The notes under the pieces were generated by a model. It had not been told where the DNA came from. It worked only from the letters and a program-made list of their open reading frames with translations, and made no database searches. A stretch of 64,000 nucleotides of DNA. It comes from Macrocystis pyrifera (taxonomy: Eukaryota > Sar > Phaeophyceae > Laminariales > Laminariaceae). Each line of letters begins with the position of its first letter. Position 1 is the first letter of the stretch. The stretch spans positions 12,727,427 through 12,791,426 of the forward strand of contig JASSKH010000010.1 of assembly GCA_031763025.1 (NCBI GenBank). The letters are read 5' to 3'. Of the stretch, positions 34,601 through 47,078 are shown piece by piece. A program made the translations under genes and the position numbers.

Positions 34601-37600
34601 CGTGCTGCACTTCTGCACTGCAAGGTCCCAACAAATTCGACGATCCATCCTTGCACGAGCTGCAATGTCACCCAGAGCCAAGTGGTAGGTGCACAGGGGG
34701 GTGACCTCGGCGACAGAAATTACGATATAAAAAAAAATAAGCGGACGCGTTGGAAGATCGAGGAAGGCCTGCTTCGGTTGAAGAAAGAACGGGCAGGATC
34801 AGTTTCCGAAGCGAGACTGTCGAGGGATCTGGGACTGGCCCAACCTCACCCAGGCGACTCTCTCAGTGCCATCTACGATCGAGTGTGCGTCCACCACCCG
34901 AGCGAATCGTGCCCCCCTGAAGTGTTACACCTGAATCATCTTGTAAGTTGGTCCAGTCGAGTAATGGAGACTATCACAGCCTGGCATAAGTCACCTGTTA
35001 GACGATGTGTCATCGCTCTCGGGTTGAAAAACCAAACATTCTGCTAGGCTCCAATCGTTCCGGGCGTTTGTCTCGCAAATTCAACCGGAAATCCACCGGG
35101 CGTGATTCCGTAGCACGAACATCGTGCCCCTATATGAGTCGTGCGGACATCCTACGCCAGATGGTTACACTGAAAACGTATAGGGCGTTAATCGACGTGC
35201 AAGCCACCCACGCCTGCGATCCACCTGCAAAAAACTACCACTACTCCTTGACAGATTCCCCTTTCCGCTCGTTCTCGCAACTCCGCCAAGAATCACCTGT
35301 CGCAGGTGCATCAATTTTTTGTTGGACTATTGTCACAACCAGGTCGGACCCTAGTATCGGCGATCCTTCGCCAGCGAGGTAGCCTGTATGGGCCTGGGGC
35401 GTTGCCGCTGAAGGACATCGTTACTGACTACCCGTCTCTGACGGGTTCGCATAAGGCCTTGCTTGGGTGCATTCAGCTCATCGTCTTTCGGGAGGTTCTC
35501 GTGTCCGTCCAGACCGTAGTGAGTGCCGTTCTCCATTACGCGTATTTTGTTGCCTGAGTGCCCTGTCCAAGGTTCACGACGAGCGAGGGCGGCAGGGTCC
35601 CCTGTCGATAAGAGCGCTAGCGCGTAGATTTGTATGCCATATGGTAAAAGTTGCGGCCATCTTCTGCAGGTCATGGGTGAGCCCTCTTCTAAAATGCGCA
35701 TCCGACATAAATATCCGCTTTGCTGCACGAGGGTCGGGGGATGTCCACGCATGCGGCCGCACCGGCTTTGTACACTGAGGGCCGGTCCTAACGGGGGGAA
35801 AAAAAACGAAGGAAAAAACGAAATAAAGTACGAACAGCAGTACTAAAGAGCACGCGAATTTTATTGGTCAAATTAAAAAAATTAGGAGTAGAGATCCCGA
35901 TGCCTCCCTTTTCACATTTCATTTTTTTTTAGTCCCAAAGGATTTCTAAAAAACGAAATGGGTGCCAAATAATCGAAATATGGGATACCCAGGGTCGAAG
36001 AGGAACATAGGTGGGGCTCGAAGCGTTGGGATGAAGTTCCGATAATGTTTCTTCGGCCGGTTTGGCAAGCGCACGATGCCCGAGAGATAGTGCATGTGGC
36101 TGCTACGTGGCTTGTCTGCTGACGGCGCGAGCATATATGGGTAGGGAATCACCATGGGGTGCCCTCGCAAGAAACCGGGGGATCAGGAAGTGGCTGTGCC
36201 GGTATATTTTGAGTCCCACTCAATATTCAAACGTCTGCCATCGAACAGCGATGGCCGATACACAAGTTCTAGAGCACTCCGGAAGGTGCGGGTTGGACCA
36301 CGAGAAGCGCCTGCTGGGAAAGGTGCCTCACGTGTGCGAGTTGTGTCTGTCCACCGCGGCTGTCGAGCGCTATAGCCGGGAATCATGTGCTGTGGCGGTT
36401 GAGTCATTCTGGAAAATTGCACCGCGTAAAAATTGGACCCGGCTTGTTGTTTTTGTTTCGTTTTTTTTTTTCGTTTTGTTTTTTCTCGTTAGGACTGAAC
36501 CTGCTGTTTTTCACGAAGAACGAAAGTCTGTTCTTTATATTGCGTTTTTTTTGGGGGGGTTTTTTCCCCCCCGCTAGGACCGGCCCTGGCAGCGACGTCG
36601 TGTTGGCTGCGACATCAACACTTTATAGTTCGCGATAGATAAAATGTTCAATGAAGTGGTGTGGCGGATGTATGACCCTGCACCTGTGCCTTGTTTACCG
36701 CTTTAGAGGACGTATTTGAAGCACACGGAGCTCAGCGCGATGCGTACAAGTTGGGGAGGCGCAAGCGACAACAATACCTTGGAGCTACTGCGGAAGTACC
36801 TGCAGACGTCTTCTTCACTTTCCTTTGCTTGCCGGGGCAGAGAGTACACGGACGCCGCCATTTCTCAAGTACACACCAGGGCCGGGGACTATGTAAGCAT
36901 GAGTGTTTCACCATGAAGGGCATATATATAGTGTGTGCGTGTGACCGAGAACGATATAGGGAACGTGTGTGTTACAGACTATCTTCCGTGTAGTTTGGAA
37001 AAGATGGATACAGGTGAAAGAGCGTTATGTACGAAAGCAATCCAACTTCCATGAAAGACCATGCGCTGCATACGTCGTACTACAACGAAAATATTGCTAT
37101 TTTGCTAAGTCGAGGTCGAACTTGCGTTAATTTTCCTGTGGCTCCAGATGTTCCTGTTGGAGGTGATGGTCGATATCTCTTTGCAGATGAACACCTTCAA
37201 AATGTCCTTGCAAGATTTTGAGACTCCTGCACCATACATCTTTGTTGCGAATTCAGGTGCAAACTGCCAAAGAGATTCACGGCAGGGAAGGCGTTCGGAC
37301 TAGCACCCATAGCTGGCTCCATTTCGCGGACTCTATAAGGGACCATGGTGCGTGTATATGCCAGTTTGGAGTAGTTCCCACACACACAGTTTTCTCCCTC
37401 CAAGCCTCGATATGGTCATGCATGCCGACATGTGTCGGTACGGTCTGAATATGTACGTACCACTTCACTATGAACTTCATTCAGTATTGTGCACACATTC
37501 CGCTTCTGTCCAATTTAACGTCTTGACCTCCCACGTACGACGCGTTCTGCGATGGAGGTAGCATATTTCCGGCAAAATATTTTCTGAATGACGGGGCTCC

Positions 37601-39094
37601 TTATCCCAAAATCGTCGGAATGCCAATGTTGTTTCGAAAAATGACGTTTGTATATATATACTTGGGTCATGGGATTATTCATCGGGATGCAATTTAGTTT
37701 TGGCTGATTTCAGTTTTCGGGTGAGGTGTGGAGCTCCTCAAGCGAGGAGCCTCAGAAAATTTAGGGTGAACCTCTATCGTAGAACGCCTCCTACAACCGT
37801 TGTTTCTCGTCCTTTTCGTCCTAGGTGCCCCTCTCGACGCATCAGAAGGCGAAGCTGGACACCAGCGTCATAAGAGGGCTAACAAATCGGGCTCTGGCCG
37901 AGACCCAGCGGCGCATCATATGCGGCGGGTAAACACGACACTGGCTTTAGGCAGATGCCGTAGAAGCCAGCCGTGGTTGGCGTCGAGCTTTGACAGGGTA
38001 AATAAGCGACCTATCACACGCTTGGTGAAACCTGGCGCCGGCTGTAGCCGAGTTCTGGAAAGGTTGGCTGGCTGTCTGAGAGGGGGGATCGAAAGCCCGG
38101 TTGACCCGGACAAGGCGACAGAACCGACACGCGCGGCCGCAGCGGGCCGATATGCGGGCGCCGCGAAGTGGGACGCGAAAATCGTGCGAGTTGAAGAATC
38201 CGCGCAAGACGCTCCAGGAAGGGTAGAGGGAGAGCAGAGTTGGCAAACGTCTGTCGCTCAGAGCAAGATTTTACCCCACGAGGCAAGTCTGTTGCAGGCC
38301 GCGCGGGTATGGTATAGTTGCAAACGACGCTCCGAGGACCCTCGCTGTGGTAAGCCGGAGTGTCCTCGGTGCTGGACGGCGGGAAAGCTTGTGAAGGACA
38401 GCATACGCTGTTCTCGGTTTAAGCACGGGGCGCCACCACGGGCCAGCAGCGGCATGGGACGGTGGAAAGGTGGGAATGCGCGGTCTGCTACGAACACAGG
38501 GCCAACACCACGCGCTTGGGCAGTCGGAGACGGCGCCGGAGAGGATATTGAGATCTACGTGAACCCTCACGCCCGAGACAACGGCCTGGCGGTGACGGAA
38601 ACGTCACGTTGGGTAAAATCTTGTATTTTTTCGACCATGAGGGCAACGCGCGCCCGGATTCACAAGATCATGTCGTGGGGCCCACGATGGAGTGGGTACT
38701 TGTTTACGAATACGTTACGTGCGGGCGGGGCAGGACCAAAAAGGCTGACCCAGTTACCCTACACCCGACGTACCGGCTGCAAGGAAATTCTGGGACGCAC
38801 CCATCCATATTCCCGCTCAATGCGATTCGGCGACATGTTCACATGTACCATTTGTGCCCTGCCCCGGTGTCCATTCCACCCGCGAACACCGCACACCGGC
38901 CTGACAGTACGAGAGCACACAGAGGATTGGCTCGGCAGACGTGTGGGCTGTACGACGAACGACACGAGGTGGGCGCGACAAAGGTCTGGAGACACAAGTA
39001 CGCTTTAGCAGCAGCTGCCGGGGCACTAGGGGGTGTCGACAGGTACATGTTGAACGAGCACTGGCACAGCGTTTATCAGGATGGAGTTGTCTGA
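31624..39094 (+). CDS. CACTA/EnSpm-like transposase, multi-exon (right arm copy)
   Basis: Mirror copy of 10568-18042. Exons: 31624-33654 (677 codons, donor gtgagt), 33879-34088 (70 codons, donor gtaatc), 34553-34942 (130 codons, acceptor ttacag, donor gtaagt), 35306-35518 (71 codons, donor gtgagt), 36707-36892 (62 codons, donor gtaagc), then about 37021-37221 and 37825-39094. A further block around 35002-35160 is possible. Joining exons 1 and 2 gives NVWGMTNA/GATYFNLPCL, which reads like the conserved DD region of these transposases. The exon-1 translation is identical to the left arm. Near 38590 one base is missing relative to the left arm ('ggcctggcggtg' versus 'ggcctggccggtg'), shifting the frame in the conserved C-terminal part, so this copy may be a pseudogene or may contain a sequence error. 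Confidence 0.6.
35779..36586. mobile_element. TIR element C' inside a transposase intron (right arm)
   Basis: Mirror of element C. It falls between the coding blocks ending at 35518 and starting at 36707 of the plus-strand transposase gene. Confidence 0.75.
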
Positions 39095-39469
39095 TGGTTC
39101 GCTTCTTCTTCGGATTATTCCCGCGACCATGAGGTGAGCCAGGTCTTTGGAGTCGACTTGTGTATATGTCATACTCTTGCTGTGATCTCTCTGCGTAAAC
39201 ACGTGGCGGATAGCATCGGCTCTGACGCGCGCCAAAGCCACTCGAAGGTGGTCCCACGTCTCCATGGTAACGCAAGTGCGTGGTTCTCGCGAATAGAGTT
39301 GTTACGGTGACTGTAAGCACGGAATACGTGTTGTTCGGCTCATTTATTTGCCGCGTTTTGACTCTCCTTTTGTAGGGGTTTACACTTTCACCACGATTTT
39401 ATTTTTGACATTTCACAGGCCACTATTGGCGGAATCCGCTGTGGACTTTGTCTTGGTCCTCCGGCACTG

Positions 39470-39475
39470 AATAAA
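39470..39475 (+). promoter_or_regulatory. Candidate polyadenylation signal AATAAA
   Basis: AATAAA lies about 375 bp downstream of the transposase stop codon on the coding strand. Its mirror is at 10189-10194 on the minus strand in the left arm. This is suggestive only. Confidence 0.3.
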
Positions 39476-40316
39476 AAAGCATGAAAGCATTGACTCGGAA
39501 ACGTTACGGAAGGCCCTGATTTGTTTTGCCCGCGCAGTTGCTGTGGAGTTGCCACTCTCTGCGCACCTCACCAATCGACTCGGCGGCGGTCGACTTAGGG
39601 GTTAACTGAGCTCTGCGAATCTTTCATCAGAGACAAAATTGGCTGCGGAGAGGCTCGAAAAAAGGGGGTGTAGAACGAGCAGGCAGAGGCTTAAGGCGTT
39701 GTGGGAAACGTTTCGATCGCCGAAATCGCGTGCTCCAGTGTGTTCGGTCTTTAAGAAAGCTTTTTGGTGTGTTTTCCTTCTTTACAATATACCTGTCAGC
39801 TAGAATATAGCCCTCCCGGGTGGTGTGATTTTATGTTTGCAACTAGGATTTTGGTACTGGTGAACCAGCGTTTTCATGGGACTGTAACGTGGTCTTCAAA
39901 CCAATTGCATCAAATCTGACGACGGATTCGTGATGCCCACCTCAGTATATACCGTTCCCAATTTTTTCCAGCTCCATTGGCGGAGTTCAATCACGGGGAG
40001 GTTTCGGAACCTTGTCCGAGTTCGTGCATGTTGGCATACTTGTTGCTGAATCCGGGTAAAACTCGTTGAAACCCGAGCAACACGTGTATGAACTATTTTC
40101 CTAACTTCGTAGAATGCCGATGGAAAATCATGGTCTACGGTGTATTTTTTTTTTTTACCTTACCCAGGGGGTGATTCATGTCCACCCCCCCCCCCCCTCC
40201 GGATTTTCACACACCCACAACCGCGGATGCTGCCTATATTGTTTTATTGATACGCATTTTATCGAGTCCATCATCACAGCGTCACCCCACATTGGCGACG
40301 TTTATTTGTATGGCTA

Positions 40317-41132
40317 GGGCCGGCACTAACGGGGGCAAAAATAACGAAAAAAAAACTAAATAAAACGAAGAGCAGAACTTAAAATCACGCGAGTTCTATT
40401 TAAAAAAAAAAAAAAAATAGGAGTAGAGATCCCGAGGCCTCCCTTTGCACATTCCGTTTCTTTTTAGTCCCAGAGGACTTCTAAAAAACGAAATGGGTGC
40501 CAAATAAACAAAATATGGGATACCCAGGGTCGAACAGGAACATAGGAGGGGCTCGAAGCGTTGGGATGAAGTTCCGATATAGTTTCTACGACCACAGTTG
40601 GCAAGCGCACGATGCCCGAGGTAGTGCATGTGGCTGCCACGCGGCTTGTCTGCTGACGGCGCGAGCATACTAAGTATATGGGTAGGGAATCACCTTGGGG
40701 TGCCCTCGCAAGAAACCGGGGGATCAGGAAGTGGCTGTGCCGGTATATTTTGCGACATGAGTCCTACTCAACATTCAAACGTCTGCCATCGAACAGCGAT
40801 GGCCGATACACAAGTTCTAGAGCACACCGGAAGGTGCGGGTTGGACCACGAGAAGCGCCTGCTGTGGAGGGAGGGTGCCTCACGTGTGCGACTTGTGCCT
40901 ATATCCACCGCTGTCGACCGCTATCGTCGGGAATCGCGTGCTGTGGTGGTTGAGTCATTCTGAAAAATTGCACCGCGTAAAAATTCGACTCGGCTTCTCC
41001 TTTTTGTTTCGTTTTTTTTGTTCGTTTTTTTTTCTCGTTAGGACTGAACCTGCTGTTTTTCACGAAAAACGAAAGCCTGTTCGTTTTATTTCCTTTTTTT
41101 TTTTTTTTTTTTGCCCCCGTTAGGGCCAGTCC
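40317..41132. mobile_element. TIR element B' (right arm)
   Basis: Mirror of element B. Ends 'gggccggcactaacggggg' and the shared terminus near 41123-41132. Confidence 0.75.
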
Positions 41133-41922
41133 TAACGAGGAAAAAAAAACGAATTAAAAAAACAAAGAGCAGAACTAAAGAGCACGTGAGTTCTATTGGT
41201 CAAAATATAAAAAAAATATTGGTAAAGATCTCCCGATACTTCCCTTTTCACATTTCGTTTTTTTCAGTCCCAGAGGACTTCTAAAAAACGAAATGGGTGC
41301 CAAATAACCGAAATATGGGATATCCAGGGTCGAAAAGGAACATCGGAGGAGCTCGAAGCGTTGGGATGAAGTTCCGATATAGTTTTTCTACGACCGATTG
41401 GCAAGCGCACGATGCCCGAGGTAGTGCATGTGGCTGCTACGCGGCTTGTCTGCTGACGGCGCGAGCATGTATGGGTAGGGAATCACCATGGGGTGCCCTC
41501 GCAAGAAACCGGGGGATCAGGAAGTGGCTGTGCCGGTATATTTTGAGTCCCACTCAACATTCAAAAGTCTGCCATCGAACCACGATGGCCGATACACAAG
41601 TTCTAGAGCACTCCGGAAGGTGCGGGTTGGACCACGAGAAGCGCCTGCTGTGGAGGGTGCCTCACGTGTGCGAGTTGTGTCTGTCCACCGCCGCTGTCGA
41701 GCGCTATATCGCCGGGAATCGCGTGCTGTGGCGGTTGAGTCATTCTGAAAAATTGCACCGCGTAAAAATTCGACTCGCCTTGTTGTTTTTGTTCTGTTTT
41801 TTTTTTTTTCGTTTTTTTTTTTTCTCTCGTTAGGACTCAACCTGCTGTTTTTTACGAAAAACGAAAGTCTGTTTGTTTTATTTCGTTTTTTTTTTTTATT
41901 TTGCCCCCGTTAGGACCGGCCC
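41123..41922. mobile_element. TIR element A' (right arm)
   Basis: Mirror of element A, abutting B' through the shared terminus 'gttagggccagtcctaacg'. The A/T tracts next to the ends differ in length from the left arm. Confidence 0.75.
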
Positions 41923-42347
41923 TTAGGACCGACCCCTAGAGTATAGTATAGATATACCTTATTTCCCTGTACACTCGTTTCTTGGCATGCCACGTATGTT
42001 GCATACATACTTCAAATATTTTGCACGTCTAATGTCTTGCTCGACGGTCCCACGCCCTTTTTTGTCCCCTCTCTTTCTTCTCGCTTGCTGTTCCTTTTCT
42101 TCTTGAATGTGTGTGTGTTTTAGGTGCAGAACTAGGCTGACGGGAAGATTTCCTCTGGTGCGCCGAAAGGCGAGAATAGCCCATAGGGCTCTCTTGTCAC
42201 AAGTTTCCACTGCTGTGGTTAGCTCCTCTCTCGCGACGCGCGATATAAAATGACACTTGAGTACTTATAGAACGAAAAACCTGGTATCATATAATGATAT
42301 ACCGGTTTCAATATATGTTGCTAACCTCGAAAACCTCCTAAGATCAT

Positions 42348-42767
42348 CTGACCCTCCAGTTGACGACGCCACCCTCCAGAGGTTATTTGATGCTTGGAGG
42401 GCCAGGGGTTCGGCCCTCTAGAGGGAGGTCATTTGCGTGGTGCCCTCCAGTTGACGACGCCACCCTCCAGAGGTTACTTGATGCCTGGAGGGCCAGGGGT
42501 TCCGCCCTCTAGAGGGAGGTCATTTGCATGGTGCCCTCCAGATGACGACGGCACCCTCCAGAGGTTATATGATGCTTGGAGGGCCAAGGGTTCCGCCCTC
42601 TAGAGGGAGGTCATTTGCGTGGTGCCCTCTCCAGATCTGGGCGGTACGCTAGCCTCTACAGTGTGCACATCCCTGGAGGGCCGTGCTGCAGGATTTCCCT
42701 CCCCACGAGGGAAATGGTCGTTGCAACCCCCAAAAGAGTGACTTCTAGTGACGACTCTGGAGGGGGG
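42348..42767. repeat. 91-bp tandem repeat with CCCTCTAGAGGG words (right arm)
   Basis: Mirror of 6896-7315, with the same period and the same embedded palindromic words. Confidence 0.8.
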
Positions 42768-43722
42768 TCGTCATGTCACCCTCGAGAGCGCTTTTGGCGT
42801 CCTGGGGGGGCACCAGGTTTTGCCCTCTGGAGGCAGCCCTTTTTTTATTGGACCTCTGGCGGCCACGCGACTACAGCGTTCGTAATTTGTACCGTCTAGA
42901 AGTGTGTCAATAACAATGGGCGGCCTCGAGAGGCATTGACATTGCACCCACTGGAGGTGGATCCACATGTTACCCAAATGACACTTTGACATTGAGCGTG
43001 CTTGTGGGGAATAGTGATGCCCTCTATTACGGGTGGCGATTTTGCAGCGTTTCGACCTGTTACCCTCCACAGTTTTGTTTGCACATGTCTCCTCTGGAGT
43101 GCTTCGTTGCTTGGGTTTTCCTATATCTTTCGTGCCTTACGTACCGAGCTCTTTCGCTGATGTGCACCCGGCGGTTCGGAAACACCTGCTGTAAGACTAT
43201 ATAGTCTGTGTATAATGCAAATCTAAAACAAACAAATGGGCGTGACACAATATCAAAGGTCATGATATATACTCCTTTCCCAAGTAAACGTTTTTATTTT
43301 TGTCGGAGAGTAGATAGAGAGCTTTTGTTACAGAATTTACGCAATTACTACCAGGCACACGTTTTTACTGCCATTTTGTTGTCTTCCCGATATTCCTGCA
43401 TTGGTTTTCTAAATAGAATTGAAACTGTGACTTTTCGAAATATGTATGTCCCCCTGCTAAATTAATTTCACAATACTCGTGACAGAACGCCTCCGTATTT
43501 CTACTGTGTGTATGCAGACTTAAAACAAACTCTGAGAACGCACGAGACCCGAAACGACATAATCAAATGTGTACGTCCACACTTGATATCAGAAGGCCAT
43601 GGCACTGTGAGGGTTATACCTTGAAAACGGTGTGTGGGCCTTACATATGCAACTGCGTGCGGTGCCTGTGCCTTACAGAGGTGACAGGGGGTTTACCGGT
43701 ACGGTGAAAAAAAGCGCTATAT

Positions 43723-45163
43723 TCCTAAGTTTCTTCCATTAACACGGAAAAGTATATAAAAGCACACAACGAACCGAATTTTCGAAGGGAAAGTGCAGGC
43801 ACACAGCACACTCCGTGGGGCAAAGTGACGGCCGGCCTACAGATGGTATTCCCACACCTATACCTCTGGACAATTGCTGTTCTTGTTGGCCTCCAGGTGG
43901 CCGAACACTGACACGACCCTCTAGTGGATATAACGGGAAACACACTCTAGAGGCTACGAGGCATCTGGAACAGATGCCCAAATATCAAGACCCCTCTAGA
44001 GGGCGCAACCTATTGCGCTCCTGGAAAATACTACACCCTCTGGAGGGTGACATGCTCATCCGCCTCTACGGGGTATAAGCTCAATGCCTCTGGAGGGTGA
44101 TATCTTCATTCGCCTCCAGAGGGTACGATCGCAAGACTTCTAGAGGGTGAGGTGTTGATTGGCCTCCAGCGGGCTCAACCGCGATGCCTCCAGTGGGTTC
44201 ACGTTTTCGTCGCCAGCCTCCAGAGGCTTCCTGTTTGCGTTGGCCCTCCACCGGAACAACTACTTCCTGCTGGACTCCAGAGGGAACATCACGCAAACAC
44301 CCCAGAGAGCAGGAAGCACGAACACTGCAGTGTTGGCCTCCAGAGGTCGCACCGGAAACGCACGCCCTCTAGAGGGCGAAACCTCGTACCCCCCCAGAAC
44401 GCCAAACGCACTCTGGACGGTGACATGCCGATGGCACTCCAGAGTTTCCACAAGAAGCCCCTCCAGAGGGTTACAACGGCCATTACCCTCCTCTGGATCA
44501 ACACTACAACACGACCCTCCAGCAGTATATGGGCGGCACACTCTGGAGTCTAGAAAATCTGGCCGGGCCTGTGCAGGTTACTCAAATAAAGTGCTCCCTC
44601 CAGAGGGCGGGACCTCCAACCCTCCAGAACGCCAAACGCACTCTGGAGGGTGACATGCCGATGGCACTCCAGAGTTTCCACAAGAAGCCCCTCCAGAGGG
44701 TTACAACGGCCATTACCCTCCTCCGGATCAACACTACAACACGACCCTCCAGCGGTATATGGGCGGCACACTCTGGAGTCTAGAAAATCTGGCCGGGCCT
44801 GTGCAGGTTACTAAAATAAAATGCTCCCTCCAGAGGGCGGGACCTCCAACCCTCCAGAACGCCAAACGCACTCTGGAGGGTGACATGCCGATGGCACTCC
44901 AGAGTTTCCACAAGAAGCCCCTCCAGAGGGTTACAACGGCCATTACCCTCCCGCGGATCAACACTACAACACGGCCCTCCAGCGGTATATGGGCGGCACA
45001 CTCTGGAGGCTAGAAAATCTAGCCGGGCCTGTGCAGGTTACTCAAATAAAATGCTCCCTCCAGAGGGCGGGACATCCAACCCTCCAGAAATTCAACACCC
45101 TCCGGAGGGTGGCCACGCCCTCTGGAGGTCAGATGTGTCCCTAGAGGGTTTTTGGGGGGTAGC
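43723..45163. repeat. CTCTGGAGGG-word minisatellite domain (right arm)
   Basis: Mirror of 4500-5940. The domain reaches almost to the outer palindrome boundary at 45179. Confidence 0.8.
44390..45089. repeat. 230-bp tandem repeat, about 3 copies (right arm)
   Basis: Mirror of the left-arm array at 4574-5273, with the same 230-bp period and the same embedded CCCTCCAGAGGG words. It lies within the mirror minisatellite domain 43723-45163. Confidence 0.9.
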
Positions 45164-45179
45164 CGATTGGCCACGTGTG

Positions 45180-46290
45180 GATCCATCTCCCCACGAGCAG
45201 CAATAGCTAACCATCCGCAACAACTAAATTCGTTCAGCACTTTGAGACAGGATCAGCAAAGAACGCATCGTTGACTACTCTTTCACAAATACCCTCATCA
45301 ATATGCGGATGGTCAATGGCTTCTTCACGACTATCTGTACCCACCGTGTATCGAACTGCCACATGAGCCTAACCCACGCATCATTTCAGTCGTGTTGACA
45401 AGTTCCCCCCGACCAGAACATGCAGGGAGATGAGCACGAAATGCGTTTCCGGACCTTATGGCTAAAGCGTAAAGATTCTGGAAGAGCAAGCAGGGTGAGG
45501 AGGGAGGTAATGAAAACATGCGTTTTCTCATCACCGCTTTCTGACATATGCCCAGCCTTTTTTACGACGACTCGGCCCAGCTTCACGACAAAACTGTTGA
45601 TGTATGTACCTGTTCTTGACTTTGGATCCTATTCCCAACCCAATCTTCACCTCTCTCGCGTGGAGAAAAAACTCGGGTAGTGAAGCAGTAATGAGAACTT
45701 ACAGTAGTGTGAACCATACCAACCATCTTGTCGAAACAGGACCAGATCGAGCCGTATACACGTACTGCCTGCTGTAGTACTGAAGTTCCTGGTAGGACTG
45801 ACAATACGGATAGCAGGAGTGATTGGTCGTAGTATGCAACCTCTTCTGCGGTACCTATATCGGTCGTCGACTTCTCTCACTACTATTGACGTGGATTATT
45901 CAGTGAAGCAACTCGATTTCTCCTACTGTAGTTTCCATACAACGGTATATATGTAGACTATCGATCACCACTTTGAAATGTCATAACATCAACCCCACCC
46001 CAATGTATACTGCTACAGGAAGTATGACGTCATACCCGGTGTGAACTGAGGGTTTATAAACGGTGCTATCGACCAACGCGCGGCCTTAGAATGTGCGCAG
46101 CAAGTTTCGCCATTGATTGCTGCAAGACAGGTCGGTGCCGCTTGGATACAGTTGCTGCAGATCGCGTGATGCGAAGTGTACAAAGAGCTTTGAGCTATCA
46201 GTTTCTGTCGCAGATGCATGTAATGCGTTAACTGTGATCGGTGCGCAGCACCCGTAGCAGGATTAAAAAACAAATCAAGTTAAAGATGGA
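45180..46290. other. Interval without recognisable gene
   Basis: First sequence outside the right palindrome edge. Only short open frames on both strands, no conserved domain seen and no strong repeat. Confidence 0.4.
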
Positions 46291-46296
46291 AGGGAG

Positions 46297-46320
46297 ATAC
46301 AGTACAGTACAGTACAGTAT
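46297..46320. repeat. (ACAGT)n microsatellite
   Basis: About four and a half copies of the pentamer, followed by drifted copies to about 46350. Confidence 0.8.
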
Positions 46321-46396
46321 AGCACTGTGTACTTGGTACAGTAGTTTTTCGGAGGAGCCAATACGTACAGGCTTCCAAAAAGAATTGCACAACGAC

Positions 46397-46500
46397 CGTA
46401 CCGTATATTCGTTTTATATAGATTAAACCACACTGAGCTACTTAATCAGCGCCGGCTGAGTAGCTCAGTGGTTTAACCTTTATAAAACGAACCCCGTACG
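46397..46500. repeat. Inverted repeat with tRNA-like A-box
   Basis: Arms 46397-46450 and 46455-46500 are imperfect reverse complements around a 4-base centre. The right arm reads GCTGAGTAGCTCAGTGGTTT, in which 46461-46471 (TAGCTCAGTGG) fits the RNA polymerase III A-box consensus. The left arm gives the same box with a 2-base insertion on the minus strand. No full cloverleaf or convincing B-box follows, so this is not called a tRNA gene. It may be a tRNA-derived short element or a fold-back. Confidence 0.5.
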
Positions 46501-47078
46501 ATCGATCGTACACAATCGTCGGAATTTTGCATGTGTGTATGCATTTCACTCTCACTCGCTGCGCACAACGAATGCGCACGGGGCCATTTCGACCAGCAAC
46601 ACCTCAGACTCGCCTCCCAGTCCCACAACGTTCCTAGTAAGGGCTCAACACGATGGACAGAAAATCTTGTTGGTCTAAACCAAGCAAACGGTAGTACAAT
46701 AATAATAGTCTTACCCAAATCACCCACTCAAATACATCTGTAAAATACAGTAGTCAGCTGGGCCGGTGCTCTGTACGCTCTTAGCACTAATGTGACAGAC
46801 CTTGCCACGGCTAAGACATAGCCACATACCTGGTAGTAGGAAACCCAGGGGTGTACCCCGGATGCCTCCTCACTGCAGCAAGCAGCAAGCACACTGTTGG
46901 CCGACAAAATCCTATTGGGCGTCCGACCAAACCCCACTACTATCAGAGTAAACTCGCCTTCCAGATATATGTGCCTCCCCTTTTCAACGCCCTCTCCCTA
47001 CGTACAGTACGTACAACTTGCTAAACCTAAAAACAGCGCGCGCGCGGGGGGGGGGGGGCTCCGTCCGTGTACGTGTCA

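Larger units (their letters stand above)
25202..45179 (-). repeat. Right arm of a ~20-kb palindrome
   Basis: This is the inverted copy of 4484-24468. All genes, TIR elements, microsatellites and minisatellites of the left arm reappear here in opposite orientation. The outer boundary at 45179 is followed by unrelated single-copy-looking sequence, whereas the left arm is flanked by the CCACGG minisatellite. Confidence 0.95.

Noticed and set aside
46441..46500. tRNA gene
   Set aside because: Only an A-box-like segment is present. There is no acceptor pairing, anticodon arm or T-arm consensus.
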